A DNA stretch of 64,000 bases from JACKHO01 sp041398745 (GTDB lineage: Bacteria > Planctomycetota > Planctomycetia > Planctomycetales > Planctomycetaceae). Position 1 is the first letter of the stretch. Every line of letters begins with the position of its first letter. The notes under the pieces were generated by a model. That model was not told the origin of the DNA and did no database searches. It saw nothing but the letters and a program-made list of their open reading frames with translations. Where the stretch lies: assembly GCA_041398745.1 (NCBI GenBank), contig JAWKUB010000011.1:124001-188000 (forward strand), given 5' to 3'. A program made the position numbers and the translations under genes. Shown piece after piece: positions 27,773-36,451 of the stretch.

Positions 27773-27788
27773 CTGGCACGGCTGTTGC
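27773..27788 (+). promoter_or_regulatory. Sigma-54 (-24/-12) promoter-like element
   Basis: TGGCACGGCTGTTGCC matches the consensus TGGCACG-N4-TTGC exactly on the plus strand. No plus-strand gene follows. The element is nearly palindromic, so the minus strand also keeps GG-N10-GC (TGGCAACAGCCGTGCC) and could serve the pilin gene, with a leader of about 215 bases. Confidence 0.35.
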
Positions 27789-27843
27789 CACTTCGGAACG
27801 CAAGTGGCGTTGAAGTAAGATGTTGCGGCTGCATGTTGCGCAA

Positions 27844-27877
27844 CGAAAACATGTTGCCGTTTGGCGACATGTTTTCG
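27844..27877. terminator. Strong hairpin after the capsid-like gene
   Basis: CGAAAACATGTTGCC and GGCGACATGTTTTCG pair over 14 of 15 positions around GTTT. It could end the capsid transcript on the minus strand, or a short plus-strand RNA from the sigma-54-like element. No T tract follows. Confidence 0.5.
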
Positions 27878-28022
27878 GGGGAAAGAATGCGGCAGCAGAG
27901 CACGTCGTCCGGAGACGGTCAATCAAGAGTATGCGAAGAGTTGATTGCTCAAAGCGATTGGAGCCACGCTTTGACTCTGCTGCCGCGGGGAAGGGGGGAT
28001 TGCTTCACCTCAATGCGGGGGA

Positions 28023-29231
28023 CTAGGCACCTGCAACCTTGGTAACAAACGCCGTGTCGACGGCGCTGATGCCACCGTAGTAGCGCGCCTTCACGCGGAG
28101 CACGACGTCACGTTCGAAGGCAGATTCGCTTTCGGCCTGTTGCAGGAACGTTTGGACTGGCCAAATTTCGGTCCAGACAAACTGGCGTTTGAAGTCACCG
28201 ATGAACCAGTCTTGAGCAGCGGCAGCGCCCTGTTCGTCCACGAACGGAGAGCTGAGCACTTCGACCATGCCATTGATGGGGTTGGCACAACGCAATTCGC
28301 CTTGCGGAGTGCTGGTGACGATTTCGGTGGAGTTCACAATGCTGCGTGCCGTGCCGCGCAGTCTTTCCGAAACGAGGATTTGACGGGCTGGCGCGATGAT
28401 GGGACGCTGGTCACCATCGATGCGGTCGTCCTTGACCTGTGTGGCACGGTAGTGCAGGACTTCTTCGACATCGGTCCAGTCGACGAGCGGAACCGGGCTG
28501 GCGAAATCGGTCGAAGTCACGTTGCCTGTGCCGACGTAGTTTCGGTTTGATCCGTCCGTGGCGTAGAGAGCCGAGCCGACACCAGCCGGGCGATACACAT
28601 AGTTGCCGCCGCCAGCATCAGCGTCGGTAACGGCACGCACGATGGTACGCTCCCGTTCCTGTCGCAGGTAGTAGCCAAGAGCCATGGCACGACGATGAAT
28701 TTCGCCCGTCTGGTCGAAGGCGATGAGTTCCTCGTTGATGCTGAGGATGCGTCCCTGCTTCGATTCGATGGTCGTGACGTACTTTTCTTCGAAGGTCGAT
28801 TCCTGGTACGCCTGTCCTTCCGTGACTTCGGTCGGACCGGCCAGGGCTTTGAAGCCTGCGATTTTGGTGTTTCGCAGACGGCTGGGAACTGTGGTGACCA
28901 GTTTGTCGCCAATGAATCCCGATTCGTCTTCGTAACCTTCAATGACTTTACGGGCGATGAGTTCTCCTGTGATGACCTGGAACAGGCTGGTGCCAACGTT
29001 TTCCTGGAGCAAATGTCCGATTGCTGCGGAGGAGTTCAGGCGGGCGTCGCTGGGGAGGAAGGATTCGCGGAGTGACCGCAGCTTGGGAAGAATGCCGCAG
29101 GCCTGGGCGAGTTCGTAGTAGGAGAAGTCGTCGGGCGAGACCTGGTTTTCGTTGAGCAATTGCACAATCTTCTTGTAGAAGCCGGCGGCTCCGTGCGATT
29201 CGATGAGTGTTTTGAGGTCGGTACCTTGCAT
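28023..29231 (-). CDS. HK97-type phage major capsid-like protein
   Basis: A 402-residue protein resembling phage major capsid proteins found in planctomycete genomes. Recognisable blocks are LFQVITGELIARKVIEGYED (about 82-101), FIGDKLVTTVPSRL, EEKYVTTIESKQGRILSI, and a C-terminal beta-rich domain ending DVVLRVKARYYGGISAVDTA. The length and the order N-arm, E-loop-like region, P- and A-domain-like regions fit an HK97 fold. The start has AGGA upstream. It lies 66 bases after the prohead-protease-like gene, the order used in Mu-like head modules. No portal, terminase, tail, integrase or lysis gene is nearby. It may be a prophage remnant, a domesticated shell, or part of a gene transfer agent. 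Confidence 0.75.
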   Translation of the reverse strand: MQGTDLKTLIESHGAAGFYKKIVQLLNENQVSPDDFSYYELAQACGILPKLRSLRESFLPSDARLNSSAAIGHLLQENVGTSLFQVITGELIARKVIEGYEDESGFIGDKLVTTVPSRLRNTKIAGFKALAGPTEVTEGQAYQESTFEEKYVTTIESKQGRILSINEELIAFDQTGEIHRRAMALGYYLRQERERTIVRAVTDADAGGGNYVYRPAGVGSALYATDGSNRNYVGTGNVTSTDFASPVPLVDWTDVEEVLHYRATQVKDDRIDGDQRPIIAPARQILVSERLRGTARSIVNSTEIVTSTPQGELRCANPINGMVEVLSSPFVDEQGAAAAQDWFIGDFKRQFVWTEIWPVQTFLQQAESESAFERDVVLRVKARYYGGISAVDTAFVTKVAGA

Positions 29232-29297
29232 AGTGAGTTCCTGACAGTGAAGAGAGTGTGACGTTGAGAAGAGAGGTGGAGTGTGACTTGGTTGCCG

Positions 29298-30167
29298 CTA
29301 TGAGCGATGCTTGATGGCGCTAATGAAGTTGGCGGCATCGTTCGGGACGGTGTGGGCACGGGGCGCGCTGTGAGGAGTGGCCAATGTTCCAAGTCGTCGC
29401 ACGAGTTGCTGTCGCTCGCGGAGCAGTTGCTTCGCATCGGAGGTAGAGGGAGACTGCTCAAGCTGCGAGCGGAGTGAAGCGTCGATGGCTTCTGTGGGGA
29501 GTCCCGACTCCTGCACGAGCTGTTCGATGTCGTTCTTGCGTTGTGCTGCGCGGAAGGCGTTGACTTCCGTCAGAAGTTGATCGCGTTCCGTTCGCAACGC
29601 CGTGAGTTGCTCTTCGATTGCATCTGCACCGAGCGTTTCGGAGAGGGACGTCAAATCGAGTGGTGCATCGGCCAGTTCGGGCGTGGATGTCGACTCCTGA
29701 AACGTGCTGGTCGTTGCGGGGTTCACAACGACGTCGACGGAGAGGACGTCGCTGATGCGCTTTACCCGCTTGCCGTCGGTGGTCCGCTCCGCGAGTACGA
29801 CGTGAGACATGCCAACTCCCGGCGTGTTGGCTTCGACGAGTGCCAGGAACGTGCGTCCGGAGTCGGTGTCGACGACCCGGATGTCGCCGCGAACTCGTCC
29901 TTCTTCAATGCGCGGGTTGATGATCGAACCGACGAGGTCGCGCGTACTTCGCAGTTGGGGACGTTGTCCGTTGTGGGCATGATCGAGGAAAACCGGTTTG
30001 CCGTTGTAGAGTGGAACGGCTTCGGAAAGTGCCTGGTCGTCATACGCGTAGCCGTTACGGGACATGTTCCCGGTCAGGGCGACGTTTTTGACCAGACGCT
30101 CCTCGCTTTGAACCTGCAATTGCCGATTCCAGTCGGCAATGCGTTCGGTGAGCTGCGCGGTCGGCAT
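29298..30167 (-). CDS. Phage prohead protease/scaffold-like protein
   Basis: A 289-residue protein with the pattern of prohead maturation proteases (U35/S78-like). Residues 55-66 (GKPVFLDHAHN) carry the candidate catalytic His (H63 or H65), and GVGMSHVVLAE (about 117-127) the candidate nucleophile S121, followed by VLSVDVVVNPATT. Residues 175-260 are predicted coiled coil (EEQLTALRTERDQLLTEV), typical of a fused scaffold region. In phages this enzyme cuts the scaffold and the capsid N-arm during head maturation. It lies directly upstream of the capsid-like gene in a probable operon. The motifs look intact, which argues against recent decay. Confidence 0.75.
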   Translation of the reverse strand: MPTAQLTERIADWNRQLQVQSEERLVKNVALTGNMSRNGYAYDDQALSEAVPLYNGKPVFLDHAHNGQRPQLRSTRDLVGSIINPRIEEGRVRGDIRVVDTDSGRTFLALVEANTPGVGMSHVVLAERTTDGKRVKRISDVLSVDVVVNPATTSTFQESTSTPELADAPLDLTSLSETLGADAIEEQLTALRTERDQLLTEVNAFRAAQRKNDIEQLVQESGLPTEAIDASLRSQLEQSPSTSDAKQLLRERQQLVRRLGTLATPHSAPRAHTVPNDAANFISAIKHRS

Positions 30168-30205
30168 GCTGAGTGTTGCTCCGGTTGGTAGGATGGCCCT
30201 GCGAG

Positions 30206-30225
30206 AAGGTCACCTGTGACCTTTT
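30206..30225. terminator. Short hairpin between VWA and protease-like genes
   Basis: AAGGTCACCTGTGACCTT is a near-perfect palindrome followed by TTT on the plus strand. It lies between two minus-strand genes, so it may separate the phage-like pair from the VWA gene transcript. Confidence 0.4.
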
Positions 30226-30275
30226 TGCAGATGGGGCCGATGCTTAACCGGAACAGACGTGGTTGCGCAGATTTG

Positions 30276-32672
30276 CTACGCGAGCTTCAGGAGTTTACGC
30301 GTGAGCCACTCAGCAGAGAGGAAGAAGACGAGCAGCAGGATGATAGCGAAGTGATCCCACTTCTCCTGGATTTGCTCATCGATGATGGACCGCTCGCCCT
30401 TGTTGGGGAGCAAAGCCGGGATTTCCGCGGCAGCGGCTGCGAGAGTGACGTACTTGCCTCCCGTGTCGCGTGCGAGCGAGGTGAGCGTGTCGACATCTTG
30501 CACGAGTGACGCAGCTTCGAGTTTAGAAATGCCGACGTGGATTTCTGCCGTGACGGTTTCGGTGGAGTCCGGCAGGCCGAATTCGAGGCGGTAACGACCG
30601 GGATCGGCCGGGCGCAAATCGCCCGTGTATTCGGCAGGGCGGTGCTGATCGCGACGCAATGTCAGGGCCGGGACGAGTGGTCGACCACTGGGGGTGTAGA
30701 CTTCGACCGTCATGGTGTCGGCGTCGAGTGGTTCGAACTTGGAGTTCACTGCTCGCACGCGCAATGGGATGGTTTGCCGTACGTTGTAGTCGCGACCTTC
30801 CAGAATAAACATGGCCCGCTGCAGGCCGCGCTTGGAACGTCCTTCCGCTGCTTTGCGGCAGAGTTTTGTCCAGAAGCGGTCGAGGAACGCGGGATTGAGT
30901 GACCGCAGTCGCCACAATTCCGGGCTGCCGATATACAGCACCGTTCCCTGTCCGTATTTCTGTGTTCCCAGCATGACCGGCTGACCACCGGCGCCACGTG
31001 AAAGCGGATCGGTGAATTCGGCATAGACGGTTGTTCCGGCCTTTACGCCGCGTGTGGGATAGCAGCCGTAGACGCCGGAGAAGTCTTTCCAGGGATCGGA
31101 GTCGCCCGACTCGTCGAGTTTGAGAAACTCGGCGGCCTGGCCTTCCTGTGTGAGTCCGACGTGATAGGCCGTGGTCGCTTCATCACGCGAACCCAGACGC
31201 AGGCCGACTGCATCAAGCAGGACGGGGTACAGTTTCAGCAGTGTTTCATAGTCATCTGGTTTGGCAGCAAGTTGCGGTGTGTTGACGTCGCCTGCCATGA
31301 GAATGACGCCGCCGCCTTCGTTGTTCACCCATTCCAGGATTTGCTGTTGCTGTTCAGGAGTGACTTGTGACCAGTCCGCGTCGAAGGCGATGAGTAGGTC
31401 GTACTGGAAGACTTCCTCACGCGTTTCGGGAAAGCGATAAAGAAGCTGGTGTGATTCCTGGCTCGATCCTACGCCGCCGGTTTGCAACCAGACATCGACT
31501 TCGAGTGATGGGTGGCGGTGCAGAATGGTTCTGGCATAGCGGTAATCACGCATGGGGCCGCCAGCGATCATGAGTACTTTGAGGGGGCGGTCGAAAATGT
31601 TGACCGTGCGAACCTCTTCGTTGTCATCTTCCCGGGTCTCCACAACTCCCGGCACGGTGGCCCGCAGCGTGTATTCATACTCACCCGGCTCAGACGGGTT
31701 GCGGCTGAACGTGACTTCGAAGAGTTCTCCGTCCTCGGGCGCCGCTTGTTCCTGACGTTCGACCACGCGGGGCTCAGATTCGCCGGTTGCTTTTTCGAGC
31801 AACTCCACGAGCACTTTCTTTTCGGCAATTCCGTCTCCCTGCAGGTAGGCGGTGACCTCGAACAAATCGCCCTTCTGGACGTCCGTGGGCATGGCGACCT
31901 TGGGGATTTCCAGGTTGACCGGCGGGGTTGTGCTGCCGACACCAACAGTGACGAGTCTCGCTCCGTTGTCCTGCGCACGGTCGCGAGCGATGCGGACTTC
32001 GCGGCCTGCGTTGCGGGCGCCATCGGAGAAAATGACGACGCCGGAGAGTGTGGGTGAGCGAATTTCCGAGAGGAGCCGGTCGAGGGAGTCGCCCAAATTC
32101 GTGGAGTTGCCAGCCGTTTCGAGTATGGCATCCCAGTCGACTTTCTCGGCGGGCTCTGATTCCGTAGTGGCGGATTCGTCAGGGACGAACGTCGTCGGAA
32201 TTTGGGCTTTGACGGTGCTGAGGTCGCTGTCGAAGGTGTAGACGTCGATGACGTGTTGCTTGCGCAGTTCATCGACGAGGGGAGAATCCTGTAGCAAGTC
32301 GCGAATGGCTTCAATTCGAGTGCGGGCGTTGCCGCTGTTGGCACGGGGATCAACCTCGGGCTGCTGCATGGAGGTCGACGTGTCGACCAGCAACGCGACG
32401 TGCGAGGGGCGATACACCTCCTTCTGTTGCCGCAAATGTGGGTTGAGCGCGATGATGAACAGCACCAGCAGAGTGGCGAGTCGCAGTCCGGTCAGCCAAA
32501 TCATCCACAGCGTGGAGAGCTTCTGGGCGTCGCGGTAGTTAATCCAGATGGTGAACAGGCACCAGCTGAACAACATAAAGACCAAGCTCCAGTCTCCCAA
32601 TGTGTACGGCCAGTCGAACTCAAGCATGGTTGAGGTCGCCGAAACATCGTTCTGGGCCAGAAGGGAGAGCAT
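30276..32672 (-). CDS. Membrane VWA-domain protein, planctomycete type
   Basis: A 798-residue protein with two N-terminal membrane segments (about 25-75), a von Willebrand A domain with the MIDAS motif in LLVDTSTSMQQ (about 93-103) and VIFSDGARNAG (about 217-227), a beta-sandwich stretch, a GATase1-like domain (about 370-600: LKVLMIAGGPMRDYRYA, then GGGVILMAGDVNTP), and a last membrane segment (HFAIILLLVFFLSAEWLTRKL). The architecture is common in Planctomycetes next to BatA-like and MoxR genes. Known relatives take part in envelope assembly or stress response, but the precise role is not known. The phage-like pair lies immediately downstream on the same strand. Confidence 0.82.
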   Translation of the reverse strand: MLSLLAQNDVSATSTMLEFDWPYTLGDWSLVFMLFSWCLFTIWINYRDAQKLSTLWMIWLTGLRLATLLVLFIIALNPHLRQQKEVYRPSHVALLVDTSTSMQQPEVDPRANSGNARTRIEAIRDLLQDSPLVDELRKQHVIDVYTFDSDLSTVKAQIPTTFVPDESATTESEPAEKVDWDAILETAGNSTNLGDSLDRLLSEIRSPTLSGVVIFSDGARNAGREVRIARDRAQDNGARLVTVGVGSTTPPVNLEIPKVAMPTDVQKGDLFEVTAYLQGDGIAEKKVLVELLEKATGESEPRVVERQEQAAPEDGELFEVTFSRNPSEPGEYEYTLRATVPGVVETREDDNEEVRTVNIFDRPLKVLMIAGGPMRDYRYARTILHRHPSLEVDVWLQTGGVGSSQESHQLLYRFPETREEVFQYDLLIAFDADWSQVTPEQQQQILEWVNNEGGGVILMAGDVNTPQLAAKPDDYETLLKLYPVLLDAVGLRLGSRDEATTAYHVGLTQEGQAAEFLKLDESGDSDPWKDFSGVYGCYPTRGVKAGTTVYAEFTDPLSRGAGGQPVMLGTQKYGQGTVLYIGSPELWRLRSLNPAFLDRFWTKLCRKAAEGRSKRGLQRAMFILEGRDYNVRQTIPLRVRAVNSKFEPLDADTMTVEVYTPSGRPLVPALTLRRDQHRPAEYTGDLRPADPGRYRLEFGLPDSTETVTAEIHVGISKLEAASLVQDVDTLTSLARDTGGKYVTLAAAAAEIPALLPNKGERSIIDEQIQEKWDHFAIILLLVFFLSAEWLTRKLLKLA

Positions 32673-32714
32673 GGAGGAATCTGTAATGAGCCTGTTTGCT
32701 ACTGCGGAGGTTGA

Positions 32715-33158
32715 TTAGCTGCTCAGCGGGAGTGCGATTTGGTCGGGTTTGACTGGCTGTGATGAGAATTTGCGGCCCGGCTGCGCGGGGTATAGCGCTT
32801 CGGCGTATTCCCAGATTTGTTCGGGTGTTTCAAAGAACATGTCGTACAGCGTGTCGTCCTCATACTCGCAGGCGTCGGTGGAGTAGTTGCGACAAATTTG
32901 CGGACGCGTTTCGTAGATTCCGCAGCGATGATCTTCCTGCAGATGTTTGCAGTCAGCGTAAATCATGAGGTACCACGTGCCATCTTCGACGAAGAAGGCA
33001 ACGCGACCGTGCACCATGTACCAGCGGAAATTGTCGAAGTCAGCACGGCAATCGGGCGTGTCGACCGGTAGGGCGAAATAACGGCAGCAGCGTGCCGTGC
33101 AATAGTCACAGAGGACTTCGCCCTCTTTCAATTCTTCTCGCGCGATTTTCTTTTGCAT
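32715..33158 (-). CDS. YkgJ-family cysteine cluster protein
   Basis: A 147-residue protein with the YkgJ/CxxCxxxCC signature: C17, C20, C24, C25 near the N-terminus (LCDYCTARCCRYF), then DCKHLQ, HRCGIYETRPQICRNY and ACEY. Family members are thought to bind an iron or zinc ion through these cysteines. A specific reaction is not established. No signal peptide is present, so it acts in the cytoplasm. It precedes the VWA gene on the same strand by about 40 bases, so the two may be co-transcribed. Confidence 0.88.
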   Translation of the reverse strand: MQKKIAREELKEGEVLCDYCTARCCRYFALPVDTPDCRADFDNFRWYMVHGRVAFFVEDGTWYLMIYADCKHLQEDHRCGIYETRPQICRNYSTDACEYEDDTLYDMFFETPEQIWEYAEALYPAQPGRKFSSQPVKPDQIALPLSS

Positions 33159-33255
33159 GACGTGCTAACGATTCCGGGTTTCCGTTCCGTGGCGAACTTG
33201 AAAAGTTGCGTACAATTCCTGCAAAACCATCGCGAGTGTAAGTTATACGCGTGGG

Positions 33256-33283
33256 ACAAAGACAGGAATGTCTGTGCCACCAG
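33256..33283 (-). repeat. Dispersed palindrome family P, copy 3
   Basis: AAAGACAGGAATGTCTGTGC with the TGCCACC edge, one base different from the consensus in the outer stem. Confidence 0.75.
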
Positions 33284-33473
33284 TTTCGGAGAAACTCTGC
33301 CAGCGAAGTGTATCGCGAGACGTCAGAAGTGGCTATTGGGTGGTCGGCTGAAATCGTTTTTCAGGTCAATGTGCTTGGTTGCACCCTCTTGACATCGCTG
33401 TCGAGGTTCGCGGATGGACTTGCATCTTTTTCGGGATGCAGCGTCTGTTCATCTGCCGTTCAACAACCCAAAT

Positions 33474-33528
33474 GGCATTCAGCCATGCTCTCTTCGCGAA
33501 GGAAGATGAGCATGGCTGCGTGAATGCC
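33474..33528. repeat. Long inverted repeat, REP-like
   Basis: GGCATTCAGCCATGCTC and its partner GAGCATGGCTGCGTGAATGCC pair with one 4-base bulge around a 17-base loop. The inner AGCCATGCTC stem resembles REP family R2, but the loop is different. Confidence 0.6.
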
Positions 33529-33571
33529 GTTTGTGTTGGCAGCTTGCCGCTACGTTTTCATCTGCGGAGGA

Positions 33572-34030
33572 CTACAAGTCAGTGCTGGCTCCGCCGCCCT
33601 TGAGTTCAGGGGACATTAGAGACCCGGCTCCGGAGGCGGTCTTCAGCGAAATCGAGATTTCCTTGTTTCCGCCTTCACCCACAGTGAATTCGAAGTACTC
33701 GACGTTCGGAGCGGGCGTAGCACTCTCCAATGGCACATTGACCTGCACAGTGTAAGAACCGGGGACAATTCCATCATCGTCGTCATAGGTTCCAACGACA
33801 AAGGATCCATCATCACTGACGTGGCCGGTCGCTGAGCGGAATCGACCGCCTTTTTGGTTCTCAACGGGAATTAGGTCAAGAGTGCAGGGACCAAACGCAC
33901 TGCCGTCCAGCGTGAGATTTCCCGCGGCAGGTACTGTCTCCATACGATCGCCCGATGCACCGCCACCAGAACACCCGACGAAAAACAGGCAAGCCATCAT
34001 GGACGACAACAGAATTTCGGTTCGAAACAC
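33572..34030 (-). CDS. Lipoprotein with carboxypeptidase-regulatory-like fold
   Basis: A 152-residue lipoprotein: the signal ends in the lipobox FVGC at about residue 20. The mature part (VPAAGNLTLDGSAFGPCTLDLIP, GHVSDDGSFVVGTYDDDDG, GSYTVQVNV) has the pattern of a small transthyretin-like domain. Such lipoproteins commonly follow DUF1559 genes in planctomycetes, as here, with about 200 bases and a hairpin between them. The function is unknown, but an envelope location is likely. Confidence 0.82.
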   Translation of the reverse strand: MFRTEILLSSMMACLFFVGCSGGGASGDRMETVPAAGNLTLDGSAFGPCTLDLIPVENQKGGRFRSATGHVSDDGSFVVGTYDDDDGIVPGSYTVQVNVPLESATPAPNVEYFEFTVGEGGNKEISISLKTASGAGSLMSPELKGGGASTDL

Positions 34031-34088
34031 CAGTAATACTCCAGAAGGGTCAAAAGGTGATTGTCAGGCTAAGAGTATGACAGGAAAG

Positions 34089-34119
34089 GCTCTCGCAAAC
34101 GCCGAAGCGTTGCGAGAGC
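34089..34119 (-). terminator. Hairpin after the DUF1559 gene
   Basis: GCTCTCGCAAACGC and GCGTTGCGAGAGC pair with one bulged base around CGAA; on the minus strand it is followed by CTTTCC. It could end or attenuate transcription before the lipoprotein gene. Confidence 0.65.
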
Positions 34120-34226
34120 TCAAGATTCAGCACAGTGCCTAACGACAGTTGAGCGTCGCAGGCCAGTTCGCGTCGGAACGCATGCGAATCAAAGTTTCAC
34201 GATACGTTCAGACTCGAGCAAACCAA

Positions 34227-35246
34227 TTAGAATTCTCCAACAATGCTGTCTGCATCGGAACCGTTGATGGTGTTGAGTGACATCCACAGGCTGTTTGGTC
34301 CGCCTGGGCCTTGGTTGTGAGCACCGTGGTAGTCGATATTCTCGCCGATGAAGCGAACGGAGCCGTCGGCCATGAGGAAGTGAGCACCACCAACGTGAAG
34401 GCTACTTGGTCCTGGCCAATCGGAGTTAATGCAGTGAGCTGCAATGTAGTACGGACCCATTGCGTACGGGGCATTCTTCCACCATGTCGAATCTTCTCCG
34501 TCCATGCCGTCCGGGTTTGTAATGCCGTAGGCGGCATTTTCAGAGATGACGTTGTGGGTAATTGAAACCGCCCAATTGCGGAACACGGCTTCGCCACCAC
34601 CACGTCGTGCGATACCAGCGCCACAGTTTCTTCCACCGTTTTTCTGACCGGTCGTGTTGACCTCCCCAACCGCGATGGTGTTGGATGTGCCGTCCTTGAT
34701 GTCTCGCATGCGAACCTTGGATTCCAGGGAAAACATCCCTTCGTGGACTTCACCCTTACGGCGCCACCAGTCGAAACCTTGCGATCCGGCGTAGTTGGTA
34801 ACCGAAAGATTGTAGATTTGTTCTGATTCAATTTGGGAATCGGATGGGCACTGAAAGATGGTCATCTGCTGAGCTGTCAAGAACTGTCCGGTCGGCAGTG
34901 TCTGACCATAGAACTGCGATTCGGTGTCGATCGCACTATACAGAGGAGCCTGATCGATGAAGGGTAAGATCATGACCATCCAGCTGTGGTTACGGGCCAG
35001 TCCACCAGCTCGCGACCCTGGGGTTGGCCAGTAAGCATGCATGTCGTTGGGGAAAATGTTGTGCGTTTCGTGGTAGTTGTGCAGCGCGAGTCCAAGTTGT
35101 TTCAGATTGTTCTTGCACTGAGATCGTCGTGCAGCTTCACGTGCCTGCTGTACTGCAGGCAGAAGAAGGGCGATGAGAACGGCGATGATTGCAATCACCA
35201 CCAACAATTCAATCAGGGTAAATCCAAGTCGTCGTGTCTGTCTCAT
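34227..35246 (-). CDS. DUF1559 pilin-like secreted protein
   Basis: A 339-residue protein with a type IV pilin-like N-terminus (RRLGFTLIELLVVIAIIAVLIALLLPAVQQAREAARR): prepilin cleavage site before FTLIE and a long hydrophobic helix. The DUF1559 body follows (NNLKQLGLALHNYH, then a C-terminal FLMADGSVRFI block). These proteins occur in large numbers in planctomycetes and are believed to be exported by a type II secretion-like system. The individual role is unknown. A separate minus-strand gene for a small lipoprotein lies downstream. Confidence 0.92.
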   Translation of the reverse strand: MRQTRRLGFTLIELLVVIAIIAVLIALLLPAVQQAREAARRSQCKNNLKQLGLALHNYHETHNIFPNDMHAYWPTPGSRAGGLARNHSWMVMILPFIDQAPLYSAIDTESQFYGQTLPTGQFLTAQQMTIFQCPSDSQIESEQIYNLSVTNYAGSQGFDWWRRKGEVHEGMFSLESKVRMRDIKDGTSNTIAVGEVNTTGQKNGGRNCGAGIARRGGGEAVFRNWAVSITHNVISENAAYGITNPDGMDGEDSTWWKNAPYAMGPYYIAAHCINSDWPGPSSLHVGGAHFLMADGSVRFIGENIDYHGAHNQGPGGPNSLWMSLNTINGSDADSIVGEF

Positions 35247-35446
35247 GATTAAAGGCCGTCCGATAAAGAATATTAGGGTACGCTGGGCAGAAGCTCAGCA
35301 AGAAACGCGATAATGGAAGAGACTCTCAGTCAGTTTATGGGGAGTGGAAAACGAGCATTGCGAAGGGAATGATACAAGTTGCCACGATGGTGGAGGATGT
35401 TCACCACTCAGGATTCCCTTGATTATGCGACCAATGTTCGCATAAG

Positions 35447-35830
35447 TCAATCCTCACGTGTTGGTTTTGTGGTTCGTTGAAATTTGTCATTGATGCAGTC
35501 GATGAACAGTTTGTGGTTGTCTTTGCGCGGGTCGGTTCCGGGGTGGAACTCGCAGGGGACTCCAATTTCATCCATGCGTGCCTTGAGCGCTTCGCCGAAG
35601 TAGGCGTGGTGAATGAGTACTCCGGTTGACGCTGATTCCGGCAGCGGAATGCCCTCATTTTTGCCGTTGTAGATGAGCAGGGCGGGAGGATCATCTTTGG
35701 TCAGATGCCGAATGGGGGATGTTTCGAGAATTCGTTTGTGGACCTCAGGCTGCATGCTATCGCTGACTTCGGCTCCGAACATTTTAGGGAATGATCCGTG
35801 AATGTGCGGGGGGCCACCCATCGAGTTCAC
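35447..35830 (-). pseudogene. Alpha/beta-hydrolase (esterase) C-terminal fragment
   Basis: The open frame codes for about 127 residues matching only the C-terminal third of a secreted planctomycete esterase. DDPPALLIYNGKNEGIPLP and EALKARMDEIGVPCEFHPG are the familiar cap-to-His region, and the catalytic His is probably in DNHKLFID. The nucleophile elbow and the N-terminal two thirds are absent, and the DNA upstream (35831-36208) does not code for them. It is most likely a gene remnant, fitting the decayed state of the 35-40 kb region. Confidence 0.75.
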
Positions 35831-36208
35831 ATTCGTTACGGACTATTCCTTCTCCTCCAGTTGCTTCCCACCCCTTGTCACCAAGACGCAGTTACTGTCA
35901 GATACAGGCCGGAGAACGTCTACCTGAAGAGGACTTACACCTCTCAAACCAAACACACTCACAGGCGCACTAGTAGTCCATCTACCGATAAATGTCAGGT
36001 GGCACAGACATTCCTGTCTGTGAATTCCCATCACGTCGGAAGTGAATTGCCTGACAATTAGCGATAGACGAACTACTGGGTCCGGCAGTGCCGGACGAAT
36101 GATTTCAACGGAGTCAAACGTAGCTTGGCGTCCGGTGGTTACCGGATCTACGTAAACTTGCCCACCGCTTCTAAACCGGATGGTATGCGCTGACGGAACG
36201 AATGACGC
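35831..36208. other. Intergenic region with palindrome P copy 4
   Basis: Apart from the palindrome at 35996-36029 nothing was recognised. An open frame on the minus strand crosses the region, but it translates the repeat and lacks protein-like composition. Confidence 0.5.
35996..36029 (+). repeat. Dispersed palindrome family P, copy 4
   Basis: GGTGGCACAGACATTCCTGT then CTGTGAATTCC: the full consensus with both edges, in plus orientation. Confidence 0.85.
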
Positions 36209-36441
36209 ATGAAAGCGCCTGATGAATACTTGGCAATGCACAGCGCACACGAACGCGGCGATGTCGACACTGTACGGAAGTTGCTTGAAACCCATCCAGA
36301 GCTGGAAAAAATGGGGCCGGATGCAAATACGGTAACCTGGCTACATGTGGCGGCGGAAAAGGCGCAAATCGCGCTCGTCGACTTCTGGATTGCACGCGGC
36401 TATGACGTCAACGTCAATATACGACGCGCTTCCAGAGAAGG

Positions 36442-36451
36442 GAAGGGATTG
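36442..36451. repeat. Target-site duplication, left copy
   Basis: GAAGGGATTG next to the left end of the ISAs1-family element, identical to 37739-37748. A length of 10 bases fits the family. Confidence 0.9.

Larger units (their letters stand above)
27546..28022. other. Intergenic region between capsid-like and pilin genes
   Basis: This region holds a near-palindromic sigma-54-like element (27773-27788) and a strong inverted repeat (27844-27877). No open frame with coding character was found on either strand. Confidence 0.5.
33159..33571. other. Intergenic region with two palindromic repeats
   Basis: This holds palindrome P copy 3 (33256-33283) and an unrelated long inverted repeat (33474-33528). 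No coding frame is supported. Confidence 0.6.

Noticed and set aside
28023..30167. Capsid/protease pair as an ordinary complete prophage
   Set aside because: No other phage structural, packaging, lysis or integration gene is present in the flanking sequence of this window.
35843..36295. A minus-strand frame of about 150 codons next to the esterase fragment
   Set aside because: It translates palindrome P copy 4 and overlaps the beginning of the ankyrin gene; composition is not protein-like.
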